DNA from: Zygaena filipendulae
Taxonomy: Eukaryota; Arthropoda; Insecta; Lepidoptera; Zygaenidae
Reading direction: 5' to 3'
NCBI GenBank assembly: GCA_907165275.2
Contig: OU015655.1
Coordinates: forward strand, 9,188,501-9,252,500
DNA: 64,000 nt
Shown here: positions 23,842 to 35,312 of the stretch, piece after piece
Layout: each line of letters opens with the position of its first letter
Numbering within the stretch: the stretch's first letter is position 1
Made by a program: the position numbers and the translations under genes
The notes under the pieces: generated by a model
Seen by the model: the letters and a program-made list of their open reading frames with translations, nothing else
Told to the model about the DNA's origin: nothing
Databases searched by the model: none

Positions 23842-24977
23842 CGGTATGACCGCACTAGGCGGAACTGCACTGCAGTGGAGCGACGCGACACTTCTAGATG
23901 AAGTTCGCTATATCGCACTGAAACTGCAGCGGCGCGACAGTTTTGTCCGTAGTCGGTCGGCAACCACGTAGCGCAATGCATGAAATTTAGGAATTTAGAA
24001 ATTCTTTGCAAGGAAGAATAAAGGCTGAACTAATCCAGAAAAAAAAAACAAAGACCAATTTACTTTGCAATCTGTAGCCAAATGTTATTTTTTCTCGTAG
24101 TATTCACACAGTTTTTATTTTGTAAATCGTATAGCTCTGAATAATAAAATAAATAATAAAATTTACTTTACATCTCTCATGTTCGGTAAGTACATAGGTC
24201 CTTATTACCCCCAAATGGGGCTTGTAGGTGACCAATTAGCGCTCTAGGGTTATAATGTAACTAGAAAAGCCCTAGGGCGGTAAGTAATAAAAAAAAACTC
24301 TTCACTTTCAAAAAGTTCGCGTACATCAGCTAACCATCATACTGGCAATAGACATCATGCATTCAGCCCAATGACAAAAGAGGTCGCTTCGCTATTCAGC
24401 CTTGTCTTCGTATGAGTATAATAGTCATCAATTTTAAACATCGAACCGCGAAGCTCAATTACGTTCTTGAAAAAAAATTAAAAAAAAAGATGAAAAAAGG
24501 CGGGAATAGAAAACTTTTATTCTTGTAATGCCGGTTTTTTTCTACTTACCTCACAATCGAGATGTAAAGCAGAGTACCAGAGTCAATTGCACCTTCGAAC
24601 TATAGTTCGAAGCTCGAGCTGCAATTGTTGCCTTACAGCCCTTGGCTACTAATCTACTATTTCTTCATCTATTTTATAAAACAAAATGGCCGTCCGATAA
24701 GGTCCGATATATTCTGATTTGTATGAAATATGAGGTGAAGCGTCGCTGTCGCGCTGCTTACTATAACGCACTATGCGTCAGCGGAACTGCACGTCGTCGC
24801 GGCAACCGCGCGATATAGTTGGCTAGGCAGGGTCAACTTTGTCGCGCCGCGCCGCGTCGCGCAGTTCCGCTGCCGCGTAGTGCGTTATGCCTCATACAAT
24901 TTCATACAAAGAATATTTGGCCGTGTCGCGTCGTGTCGCTCCGCTGCAGTGCAGTTCCGTCAAGTGCGGTCATACCT
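23842..24977. mobile_element. CpG-rich foldback element
   Basis: The left end 'ggtatgaccgcact' continues with 'ggcggaactgcactgcagtg'. It pairs with the right end 'tgcagtgcagttccg', which runs on to 'agtgcggtcatacc' at 24964-24977. Inner blocks rich in GTCGCG and 'gcggaactgca' form further inverted repeats (24750-24900). The GC-rich arms stand out from the AT-rich core. ORFs in the arms, such as 24819-25004, are repeat artefacts. Confidence 0.75.
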
Positions 24978-26899
24978 TTAAAAGTTAAAAGTTGTATAGG
25001 ATGATGAGCAGAGTGATCTATCAGCAGAGTTGTATAGGATGATTTCCTGAATGGTATTATTATATTCAAAGTGATTTTGCATATAAAAATATAAAATATG
25101 AACGTCAAGTACTCTAAATAATAAATAATTTGTGGCGTTTATTTGTTAGTATTTAGTGCCTATAATATTATAACGATTTGCAAAAAGTTGACCTCATTCC
25201 GAAGTAGCCTTAAAAATTTATGACAGCAAAGCTTTCGTTATTTTTTTTACAATGTTGCTACTTCATTGTAAACCTTCGTTTCCTAGAACATTGATAAAAA
25301 CAAACTTATGGACAGTGCAAACAGATTCTGCTATGTACCAAATTGACCCAAATATAGCATTATTACAAAGACTTTAGAACCGTGTAAATTTACTGCTAAT
25401 AAATAAGGATCAAACCAACTATTATAACCATTAATTTTAAAATGCTGAGTTCCGAGAGATCCTAATTCTATAACACAATAGTTTCCAGAACACTAAAATG
25501 TCCTCTCATAATTCTATTCCCATTTATTGGCAACTCAAGAATGAGACCGCCGCGCCGTTCAGCCAGGCCATGAGTAAGTCCGGTTGAAAGGACAAATGAA
25601 CCGTACCACGGACAAAGGGTGGATCAATCGGAACAAGTAGTAATCGGAAGGCGCAATGTCTTCTATAATAACTTATGGTGGATCGTTCTCAGCTCGACCT
25701 CAAACGCATTATAGTCGACAGCGATCTCCCGTGATGGTTTCTGTGAGAATATTCATCGAGAATATTCATTTTAAGTGGAAAATGCATTCTACACACTAAT
25801 TTTAAAAATGTAACCGAGTATGTACTTTGTTTTGCACGTCCTAAGTGATACCTTACCATCAAGTAATCAATGCGAAGGTTAATATTGTAAATTGTAATTA
25901 ATTTGTAGATACAGCATAATAAAAATTGTATATGAAATTCGAAATTTTAACTTTGTGTTGATTGACGTGTTACGACACTACGATAAATTTTCCGTTATGT
26001 TGTTGGAGTTGTATATAGTTGGTCGATGTTAATTAACTAGTATTGTACCTACATGTAGTCGCATTTGGAACTTAGTAACCAAGTCTTATTTTTGTAGTGA
26101 ATAAATCATTTTCCAAATGTGCACTATTAATGTTTTATATTAATTTAGTGTACCTACTTGTATCTGGACTTTAACTATTATGGTATAAGTTATAACTGAA
26201 AATTACACAATAAATAATCCGACTAAATGATTGGGGAGCAAGACTAAAATTGTATGCACTGATCGGTGTTCTTAATATTATGTAAAATATTGACAAAATG
26301 AAGGAAATTAATCAATCGTTGTTTTGTAAAATTAAGGTATTTAGCGTTGTTCCTCAATAAAACGGCCATTAAAATGAAATGTACTTTTATTTGTTACCTA
26401 TACCCTATTTGATGTAATGGATAATTTAAATAACACAACTTGCAGTTTTAGCAACGCACCGCGATAAAAACTTTGCGACGCCACGCATTTTTATCAAATA
26501 GGATTTCCATCCAAATATGACCATGGCCGCTCAGATTTCTAAAAGCCTATTTTCGAAAGATCAAAGATCAAAACGGTTAGTTAGTATTTGCATATATGGG
26601 GTGAATTTTTCAAATGGACGTGGATAGAGAGCCTAGACCTATCGCCAGTCGCACGTTTAATAAGTTTAAGCTCGACGCCCGAGGTATAAAAATAAGCCCT
26701 GTAAACTGATTTCGATTGAAACATGTTAGACTAAAATAAAATTAATTGACTACCAAAACCTTGTTTTGCATACCTAACGCAGATACAGTGCCGCAAATTC
26801 TAAGATTTGTGATAAAGATGCATATTTTTTGTTTCCTCTATTTTTGATAAAATGTCTATAGATGAGACAAACTGGTAGGAGTTTATAGGCAGTATAATT
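24978..26899. other. AT-rich intergenic DNA between foldback element and LEXM-like gene
   Basis: No gene was recognised. The segment 25540-25745 is GC-richer ('gaccgccgcgccgttcagcc', 'ctcagctcgacctcaaacgc') and may be an old repeat or a regulatory element, with no coding frame. Confidence 0.45.
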
Positions 26900-27964
26900 T
26901 TAGAATGTGCTCATGGGTTCCGGTAAATAAGCGCCAATCGTTCTTTCTTGTTTGCTGAGGAACACGTGCCTGTGCCCTTGGCCGAGTATACCGCAACTGA
27001 CGCCAGCCACGGTATACCTCCCCACGCCGGGCCACACGACTACTTTCTTGTATCCCGGTGGTTTGTCGTACGAGCTATTAAAACCGCGTTTGTTCTGTTT
27101 GAACACTTTTGGTTTATCTAAATTAAGATGCGCCGGCCCCGGATCTTCTGGTCTCCGAAAACACATAGATATGTCCACCAACGCGTTGCGCCCTCGGTAT
27201 GGTAAACTTCTATTAGTTTTATTCATGACACCAAAGTGGGAATTTTTGTATTTTTCTAGGCTCCCTTTGAGTGCTATTGGCCAAGTCGCTGCAGCCAATC
27301 GTGTTGTGTTGAAGTGATTTTTTATCGAAGTGCCATCTCTTTTTCCCGTAAAGAGATCATAAGGACCGCGTATCGATACGAGCTTATTCGATTTCTGTGC
27401 TATAGATTCTTTATCAACAATAGTGTAACGATCCGGTGCAAGAGACCACCTCCGAGTGGTGTCTTTGAATCGGCAAGGCTCTTCTCTGTCGAAAGTGGGT
27501 CTTGTAGAATGTGGTCCATATGGTGCTTTGTATGGAACACTCCTGAAATAAGTGCCTGGTCCAGGCATTCTATTTTTCGAAGGTTTTGAACGGGAAGTTC
27601 TCCCAAATCCAACATTTTTGCAGGCTGCATCATATTTTGCAGGTTCATTTATCTCGTGCCACGCCGGTCCTAATAGAGATTGTTGCCACTGACGCATGTC
27701 GAGAACCTTTTGGTTTCTGTAGCCTAGATTTTTTGCCCATTCTTCCAGTTCTTTCTTGTATCTCCATGGGTCTTTGTCGATCTTTCTGTTCTTATTTACT
27801 TCAAATATTTTCTGTATAGGTTGCGGATGATATAAACAGGGATCGCATCCATCAGGTCTTATAGTGTATAACCCACTGGGATCTAAACGAGGATGTACAG
27901 TGATTTTACCGAATCTTTTGACACTTGTGCCGAATGGGGCTATTTTATTTTTTGATATCACCAT
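26900..27964 (-). CDS. STPGR-type repeat protein, LEXM/CIMAP2-like
   Basis: An uninterrupted 354-codon frame, start ATG at 27964-27962 and stop at 26902-26900. It opens with APFGTSVKRF and carries dispersed Pro-Gly-Pro motifs: PGPGTY (134-139), GPYDLFTGKR (200-209), DPGPAHLN (274-281) and PGVGRYTV (312-319). Such repeats typify STPGR/CIMAP proteins bound to axonemal microtubules. PFGTSVKRF and RGPYDLFTG point to the lymphocyte expansion molecule (LEXM/CIMAP2) branch; that branch call is from memory. The protein is basic and has no signal peptide or membrane segment. Lack of introns in a 1-kb gene is compatible with a retrogene or a testis gene. An acceptor-like 'ctctttag' just upstream of the ATG on the minus strand could mark a 5' UTR intron. 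The antisense frames in this interval are shadows. Confidence 0.75.
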   Translation of the reverse strand: MVISKNKIAPFGTSVKRFGKITVHPRLDPSGLYTIRPDGCDPCLYHPQPIQKIFEVNKNRKIDKDPWRYKKELEEWAKNLGYRNQKVLDMRQWQQSLLGPAWHEINEPAKYDAACKNVGFGRTSRSKPSKNRMPGPGTYFRSVPYKAPYGPHSTRPTFDREEPCRFKDTTRRWSLAPDRYTIVDKESIAQKSNKLVSIRGPYDLFTGKRDGTSIKNHFNTTRLAAATWPIALKGSLEKYKNSHFGVMNKTNRSLPYRGRNALVDISMCFRRPEDPGPAHLNLDKPKVFKQNKRGFNSSYDKPPGYKKVVVWPGVGRYTVAGVSCGILGQGHRHVFLSKQERTIGAYLPEPMSTF

Positions 27965-28213
27965 TTTTACTAAAGAGAATCAAATCACTATACGTATTTT
28001 TTATTTTAAAAGCAAACAAGATTGGGATACATTGTATTGATAAAATGATAACTGTAAAATTCGGAATAGGTTAAGTCACTGTCACTTTGTTTTTAGGGGG
28101 TTATTGCTATCACTCGCGTCAACTCGCGTGTCCGTGTCCTTCGTTTGTTACACACAATTTTATTATATAGATCGTCTTTGGTCACACAGGTTTTACAGCC
28201 AAACCGTAGCTGA

Positions 28214-28405
28214 AGCTACAGTATTATGCTACTGCTCCACCTGCGTTAACGTTAACGTTGCTGTTAATGTCTAACGTTAACGTTGATGGTAATGTTAGGA
28301 AGTTAACCCCTTAAAATGTTGGCCACATCTACGTAATGTTAAATTAGCGCACTAATTTACGCGTTAACACGCAGGTGGAGCAGTAGCATTATATTATCTG
28401 TGCTA
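28214..28405. mobile_element. Foldback MITE
   Basis: The left arm 'atgctactgctccacctgcg' with 'ttaac' pairs with the right arm 'gttaacacgcaggtggagca' with 'gtagcat'. The spacer contains repeated 'aacgttaacgtt'. Total length is about 190 bp. Confidence 0.75.
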
Positions 28406-29054
28406 CAGTCTTTTTGTACGTGTACTTACGTATATTGATTACCCAAAGCTAAACAAGTTTGTTGAATAAAGCTCATTGAGTAGATAAAAGCTGAATTTTT
28501 TGTTTTTAAAAACATCGGAAAACAAACCCATGAGGAGCTGCGAAAGTCAGCTTTTTTTACAACATTTTGTACCGAAGAATATTCCAACTTCCATGAACTT
28601 AAAACTTGGTGATAATATTTATTATTACGTATATTTTACCAAAAACTACCAACATATTGATCTCGATGTTCGATGAAATTCTATAATTTTCTTTGTTTAT
28701 ACCAACTTTATTTTGCGGTTAAACGCGTAGCACAGAAGCGATACTACTCATTATTCTGTCTCTGCTACTGTATGCATAGAGTATATAACCACTACGCGAC
28801 GTGACTGTACGCACAGATGGCTCTTATATTCTCTATTTGTTACGGAACCCTAAATGTGCGAAGTCTGACACGCACTTGGCTGATTTTTAATAGAGAAGCT
28901 TAAAGTGCCGGCGGTGCTGATGACCAAAGATAATAACCACTACGTTTTACTGATATCGTTGATTAGAACCATTGATGTAGTAAAAAAATTAGGTTAAAAC
29001 TCAAATCTTCAGACGCCGATAGTACAGGATTTTGATTCTACACTACCAAAAAAA

Positions 29055-29545
29055 CCAATAACAACTGCACAACAATAGCTATTGTACGGGAGATACCGAT
29101 GCTAATTCGGGAGCGACTCGAGCGTCGTTGGGACCTATTGGGTTTTGAAGATTAGGAGATATAAACAAAATAAGATCATATGATATTTTTTCATTCACCG
29201 GTGGGTTTAGCTTCTACAGGCTTTCAAAAATGTAAAAAAAAATATTAAAATGGAAATACTCGAGCGCGTCAGATATTGTAGTATAGATACTCCAAGGTGT
29301 CTCTGATATCGAAAATATATTCATCTGCCGATTTGCGTGGTGGGGGTGGCCATCCGGAAGTGGAGAAAATGAAAAAAAAAAACATTTACTCGAGCGCGTC
29401 AGATATTCAAAGGGGATGTTAAGTGAGCCCTAAAAATGCACCCCTTCGAAAATCTGCCAATTTGGAGGTGACGCAAGGTAGTAGCGAATTTTTGAAAATG
29501 CAAAAAAAAATCTCAATTTTGAAATACTCGAGCGTGTCAGATTAT
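29055..29545 (+). mobile_element. CTCGAGCGCGTCAG repeat block, left part
   Basis: Three copies of 'tactcgagcgcgtcagat' (one with gtgtc) sit at about 29266, 29390 and 29526, roughly 130 bp apart, each preceded by an A-rich run. The left portion matches the window start in inverted orientation. No coding potential was seen. Confidence 0.65.
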
Positions 29546-29925
29546 TTTACAGAAGGTTCAGCTTGCACTCCAAGTTATGTTGGCTTAAAATCTGACAATA
29601 ATTTTGAGGGGTATTATTAATCTGACTGCTAGAAACAAAAATTATGATTTATTTTTAAGATTTTTTTTTCTTTCTGACGTGTAAGTTTAATAACTTTATG
29701 AGCTATTTCTTGTTCACAAAAAAACACACTTTATATTTCTATGAAATATGTAAAAGCTCACAAAATATTATTCACAAAACTAACTTTAAAGCACAAACAA
29801 GCCAGAGCGTTTTACATATAATAACATGAACGCGTTGTTTTGTGATGAGCTTTATTATAAAATATATATAATTACATTAAAGTGAAAGGTTATAGGTGAA
29901 CCTATAGTTTGATGTAATACTTACC

Positions 29926-30555
29926 TTAACTTATTTTAATATGTATTTTAACCGACCAAAAAAAGTTATAATTTGACACGTTTAGCGCCGTAATATACTG
30001 TGATGACATTATGACGACGGAAAGTAGTGTGAGGACGGTGCGAGAGAGTGAGAGATAGAGAAAAAGTAAAAGAGAAAGAAAGACAGAGATATGAATAGGT
30101 ACATGTTTCACTGCAGCTGCTCGTTCGATTCGAAGACGATTTTTGTTTCTTCGGCTTATGAAAATCGGCAGATTATATTTTTCCCGCTATCCTTGAGTTA
30201 TTTACTTTAAAATAAAAAATAAATCAACTGCGCTCGAGAATGTCGAAGTTGCGTTTTTTTTTTGCAGTTTTGTGATCCTCTAACTCCCTTACGTCACGTT
30301 CAAATGGTCAGATTATTCATATACATACTTCTCACTATGTAATTAACCCACCATATCTTAATCTGACGCGCTCGAGTATTTCGAGTTATCAATTTTTTTT
30401 TACTAATCTGATCGGTTATTCTAGACGCACCCACCAGTGTAGAGGGCCTATATTTGGTGGAGGTGCTCAACATGATGCAAGGTACCCCCCTTATGTTCAT
30501 CTGACGCGCTTTAGCTAATCCACAAATCCCCTCTTGGCGGTCCGTACTATATTGT
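29926..30555 (+). mobile_element. CTCGAGCGCGTCAG repeat block, right part
   Basis: Here the same motif is in the opposite orientation: 'atctgacgcgctcgagtatt' at 30360 and 'atctgacgcgctttagc' at 30499. Together with 29055-29545 it looks like the two inverted ends of one large element. The segment is homologous to 4085-4660. Confidence 0.6.
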
Positions 30556-30654
30556 AGTATATTAACAAAAGAGAATATTATGTTCGTTGATCTGTGACAA
30601 TAGTCAAATGATTAGCATCGTATGCGTCAATATCATCTAAAAATTCAAATATAT

Positions 30655-31170
30655 TACTAGCTATCCTAAAAGAGTAGAATCCGCATGTTTGTTCACGCTA
30701 ATCTTCGGAACTATACTGAATGGATTATCATGCGGTTCACAGGTAGATTAAGCCTAGCTTGGAGCAACATAATATATGCTTTGTTTCATTTAAATCGTAT
30801 GTCGGAAAAAAAACTCATGCAACGTGTTAATGAATTAACTGAAAACCTGATACACCCCCCCCCCCTGATTAAAAAAAATGTATACTTTAAAAGTTATTCA
30901 ACATTAGGTTAGTACCTATCTACGAAATTCCAAGCGCTACGCCCGCGCCTACCGGTTCGAATTTTTTTGCTGCGAGCGGCGTACGCGCCATATATTGTAT
31001 TATGAATAATTTAGACATGGGCTAGTAAAAATGAAAAAATATAACCTATATTAAAACATACTGCGACCGAGTCGCTAGTTGATTCTGAGCAAACTACTTT
31101 CTAGTTTTCAGTTAATTCATTAACACGTTGTATAAAAGCGTTCCACGCAGGTGAAACCGTGGGTCACAGT
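30655..31170. repeat. Decayed SINE-like sequence
   Basis: 'tactagctatcct' and 'ggaactatactgaatggattatcatgcgg' with 'agattaagcctagcttggagcaacata' match the element at 44145-44405 on the other strand. The end 'ataaaagcgttccacgcaggtgaaaccgtggg' closes the block. Confidence 0.55.
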
Positions 31171-31639
31171 TAGTTTATCATAAACAAATCTTCAAAAGCT
31201 TTTTGATGGGTGAAAGCCGTACCTGCTGAATGTACACGCGTGTGAGGTTTGTCTTCGTTATTTCAGACATCTTTCAGCATCTATTTTGAATCCTGGGCAG
31301 GAAACTGGTTTTCGAGAGAACCAGGTTTTAACTTGGGGTTTAATCTAATATTGTCATTGGCGTTTAGTGGAAGAGATTTTTATTAAGTACTAAAAACATT
31401 GTTATTGGCAAATTATTATTATTATTCTTCTTTTATTAAATGCCACTTTTTATTTCATTTTCTATTGTAGAAAATCTATGGGGATAATCGAAATATTTTT
31501 AACTATGAACAAAAAAAAGCTATTCGGTATTTACATTGTTTGTACTACTCATGTCGATAATTTATCTTCTAATGGGGATAAATTATGTGTAGCAAAGCTC
31601 TGCATTAGTAAATACCGCTCCTTAGGCAGTGTACATTGA

Positions 31640-31848
31640 AAATCGATGGGGGAGGGTAAATGATCGCGCTTGCGTCCCAGTCTCAGGCACTCAAGCGGCC
31701 CGCGTGCGAAGCGTGTTGCTGCCGGGCTGTCGCCGTCGACGCACGCTCGATTGCCGCGACCTGTGGAGCGCTCTCGCAGTCGTACGGCGCACTGCTCAAC
31801 TTGTTGTCAAGGACACCTGTTAACACATGGAGACGCCGTGAACATCAG
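31640..31848 (+). other. Possible 5' UTR exon of the Scratch-like gene
   Basis: A GC- and CpG-rich island in AT-rich surroundings ends in a strong donor, ACATCAG|GTATGT, at 31848/31849. It has no long frame and only a four-codon ATG..TGA, as expected of an untranslated leader. The next plausible acceptor on the strand is ttctag at 40318-40322, 11 bp before the SNAG exon ATG. The start is not determined and the link across 8.5 kb is inference. Confidence 0.35.
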
Positions 31849-31907
31849 GTATGTTGCATCGCCTCTTGGTTGCGGATACCTATCTATATGTTCTATTTAT
31901 TAATCAA

Positions 31908-32095
31908 CTAGCTGTTCCCCGCGGTTCACCCGAGTTCATTTCGCAGTTTTAGGGAATTCCGGGTTAAAAAGCACCCTATGTACTTCTCTGTGTCCCTGAC
32001 AACGTATATACAAAACTTCATGAGGATCGGTTGAGTACTTAAAGCGTGAAAGCGTAACAAACAAACACACAAACTCACATTCGCATTTATAGGGA
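31908..32095 (+). mobile_element. SINE-like element
   Basis: 'actagctgttccccgcggttcacccg' to 'cacaaactcacattcgcatttataggga', with the internal 'ccgggttaaaaagcaccctatg'. A typical copy of the common family. Confidence 0.75.
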
Positions 32096-32338
32096 TTCAT
32101 ACGTTTCGTTTGTTTTTCGAGAAATGCATGGCATCATTAATTTCGGGATACAGTATTCTTTTATGGGGAAATAGAACTCCGAGACTGATAGGGTTCGTCT
32201 CATATCAATCCAGTGGTTGGTTGGCACGCCGTTGATCTTGGATTAGATTCTTGTTAGGAACAGTTTGTGGTTGCTACTGGAATGGTAGTGGTTTGGCTGT
32301 TTATTAAATTCCTGCCACTTTTGTCACTAAATCATATA

Positions 32339-32877
32339 CAGTGAAACTTGGTTAAGTGGGACCTGGATAAGTGAGAAACCTCCATAACTGGAACTCATGC
32401 TGAGGTCCCAACACTTTGGCACTGAATTACCTCTGTTAGTGGGACGAGGTAAACCTCTATATCTGGGATTTGTTCTTTCGATTTATCATCATAGATAACA
32501 TTGTTTGTTTACTCATTCTTATTCTACCCACAAATTCCACACGTAATTCCAAGTACGTAAGTAAATTTTGAGCTTCAATTACCTTCAGTTTTAGTTTCGC
32601 TTTACTATCATACAGATGTTTATTTGAAAAATGTCAAAACGAAAGCTACAATCGTTATCATTACGTGAAAAACTGAAGTTAATATCCGTTTATGAAAGTG
32701 GGAAGACACGCGAAGAAGTTTGTGCCGAATTTAATGTGCCCTATTAATGGAACCCTCTGTAAATGAGACAGATATTTATTTATACCTGTATATCTGAGAC
32801 ACTGGGTAAGTGGAATACCTCTATAAGTGAAACGACATTGCAGGTCCCTTGATGTCTCACTTAACCAGGTTTCACTG
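32339..32877 (+). mobile_element. Tigger/pogo-type DNA transposon, internal deletion derivative
   Basis: 539 bp bounded by TA on both sides. The terminal inverted repeats are 'cagtgaaacttggttaagtg' and its complement 'cacttaaccaggtttcactg' (32858-32877). Subterminal copies of 'aagtgggac'-like motifs are repeated inside. It encodes only the first 38 codons of a transposase-like protein (32631-32747). Termini beginning CAGT, a TA target and a CENP-B-type N-terminus together fit the pogo/Tigger branch of Tc1/mariner elements. Confidence 0.88.
32631..32747 (+). pseudogene. CENP-B-like N-terminal DNA-binding remnant of a Tigger/pogo transposase
   Basis: The frame begins MSKRKLQSLSLREKLKLI and goes on SVYESGKTREEVCAEFNVPY before a TAA. 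This matches the first helix-turn-helix of CENP-B/Tigger proteins (basic start, LREKLKLI helix, 'EVCAEFNVP' turn). The rest of the DNA-binding region and the DDE catalytic domain are gone, so the element cannot encode its own transposase. Confidence 0.8.
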
Positions 32878-32879
32878 TA

Positions 32880-34424
32880 GTATATTTTATTGTACTGCTG
32901 TACGTAGCGATTATTGAGATATTTGTTTAAGAAACTCTAAGGACGTTAAAAAGGCATTATGGGATAAACGTATTTTTCCTAAGCAGTAAGTAAGTACCTT
33001 ACTAGGTACTAGGTGGTAGGTACTTAGTGAAAGATATGGCGTCGTGCCTGACGACACAAGTACAAAGTGGATGTTGAAGCATTATGAAAGGTGGCAAGTG
33101 AAGGGTTGTAGAAGACCCACGGCCACGTCCGTCTTACATGCTATTATAATATAATGTTGCAATGAGCTTTGTGTGCGTCTACCTTTTACTTTACGGTACA
33201 TCTTTGCAGTGACGCCAAGTCTAAAACCATAATAAAATATACATTTTCATATACTAGCTGAGGCCCAATCTTCCGTAGGAACTCCTAATTTTCTTTAAGT
33301 GGTTATTAATACTTAGGACGTACAGAGGGTATATGAAGTATCAAAAATACCTACTTCGCTCACGAAAATTCGTATATGTTGCTTTGAGGATTTAATTTTT
33401 TGAAGGTAGTTACTAATAGCACTTTATTTGCAAGGATTTGTAAGAAATAAATGATAATTTCTCCACACAAATGAACTAGGGCACTTTAATTTATCTATTA
33501 TTATATTTACTATTATTTATTATTATTTACTTACTTTCAGTTACAAAAACTCTAAAAAGAATCCTAGGTATTCAAGTACTCAAGGATACTGTAGCTTCCT
33601 GTCAGTGAATGAATTCTTAAGATCAATTTAGTAGTTCTAGAGATTACCTCTTATACCTAAACTTACAAACTTTAAATTTTTTCAATGCATAGGTATTACT
33701 AGTCTGCAGTAAATACCATAGATCTCCTAGATATCTTACTTAAGCCAGTTCGGGCTTTAAAATTTCTGTTTTGGTTTAGTGACTAGTATTTCAAAAACAT
33801 AAAATGTATAAAAAGAAATATTCTAATTCTTAATGAATTTATTCAAGTACCTGTCTTTTCAATTGTAATGTCTATAGGAAAATATTATATAATATAGCTG
33901 AACGATATTGTTTAACACAATATACAGTATAATGTAGTTCAATAATTCTTTGCTAATGCTAAATGGCTGCAACTGTCATGAACGTAAATGAGCAAGTCGG
34001 TAGATTGCAAGCCATTTGATTTTTTGCATACGATGTGAATGTTGGAGGGCACATACAAAGGGAATGAGTGAACGCACACGACAGCTACGGGCTTGTCTCT
34101 ACGCTACGAACTCTACAAGCGTGCTACGCAGCTGCTTCGTAGCAAGCTTGTAGAGTCAACTTGCACACTTGCAGTTTGCATTTATCTAACTGCAAAATTG
34201 TGTTATTTACTGGGAGATCTATTTTTTGCGTAGCTACTTAGTAGCTTGTGGTAATTTGCTACTTTCCCAATTTGATGACTTTTATAGTAGGAAACTGCTT
34301 ATGACAGTTAAAATTTAGCAGCCATATTTTGTTTGTTATTTGCCACCCGTTAAAATCACACATTTGTCGTTCGTTCGTTTTGATAAATTTCGCAGTTAAA
34401 TTCCTTGGATGCCTTGACAATTAT
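32880..34424. other. AT-rich intergenic DNA, nothing recognised
   Basis: No gene or clear element was identified. A short inverted repeat ('ctctacaagcgtgctacg' and 'cgtagcaagcttgtagag', 34107-34156) resembles other 'ctacg'-rich patches at 52690-52765 and 62395-62480. Confidence 0.45.
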
Positions 34425-35036
34425 TTTTCATTACTCATACTCGGAAAGTAGGTCTGAAGTTGCCTGAGAAGCGGGTTGAAAGTAACCCTTTTCAGCCCTC
34501 GGGAGAATCGCTTTCAACTGACAACTGTCAAATTATTAAAAAAAAACTAGGTCTATTTTCACATTTCTAATGAACCATGTTTCAACTTTCTATACAGCCA
34601 GCGCGATGTAAAATTGAAATAACGTAAAGTTTAAGTAGGTATTAATTAAAATAAAATTCACTCACTTTTTCTTAAACTAATTCCTATTTATATTTTTGTA
34701 TTTTCTTTAATTAATACTTAATAATTAAAGATAATATTTTTTTTAGGTCGCCACAATGTAAATAAAAAATACTGGCTGAATAGCTAGCCGGCCAAAGAAA
34801 AAGAAATAGGTGGGAAAGTGTCAAGCGACTATCCGATCTTCACTCATTTTTTCTTTAGCTAATTCCTATTTTTATTTTGACTTTCCTTGCATTCGTAATG
34901 AAAAGCACAGTGTTACCCTCGGGAGAAAGACTTATTTAGTCCCTCGATCTATTAGCGCCCTCGCTACGCTCGGGCGCCAAACCCCGTCTCGGGACTAAAT
35001 AAGTTACTTTCACCCCTAGGATAACAATGTACTATT
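34425..35036 (+). mobile_element. Long-arm inverted element, left arm B (612 bp)
   Basis: Outer end 'ttttcattactcatactcgg', inner end 'ggataacaatgtactatt'. The full-length arm is nearly identical to the complement of 36111-36722. It contains the 'acttatttagtccc' hairpin with the GGCGCC core (34929-35005). The frame at 34810-34998 is the conserved arm frame, not a gene. Confidence 0.85.
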
Positions 35037-35072
35037 AATGTACCTATTGTAGGTTTGTAATAGGTAGATCCT

Positions 35073-35312
35073 ATGAAACGATTTAAAAAAAAGCAAGGGA
35101 ACGAACGGCTTTTTCGATCGCCTCGATCGATTTTTAATAGACAAAACGGCATCATCTTTATATCACAGCACTCAGCCTTTTTTTTGTATTGTATCATAAC
35201 ACAAAAAAGGAAATACAAATGGCTGCCTTATCGCATAGTTGCGATTTCTTCCAGACAAAAACCTTATGTTGATGGAGAAATTATAAAAATTGAAAAATCA
35301 ATGATACTATAA
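35073..35312 (+). pseudogene. Possible hAT-like transposase fragment
   Basis: A frame between the two arms ends with WLPYRIVAISSRQKPYVDGE and IIK. This resembles the 'Y.IA..IA...KPY.DGEFIK' segment found after the BED finger in hAT-derived proteins of the ZBED5/SCAND3 type. The rest of the frame is not recognisable and there is no DDE or dimerisation domain. The similarity is short and judged from memory. Confidence 0.35.
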
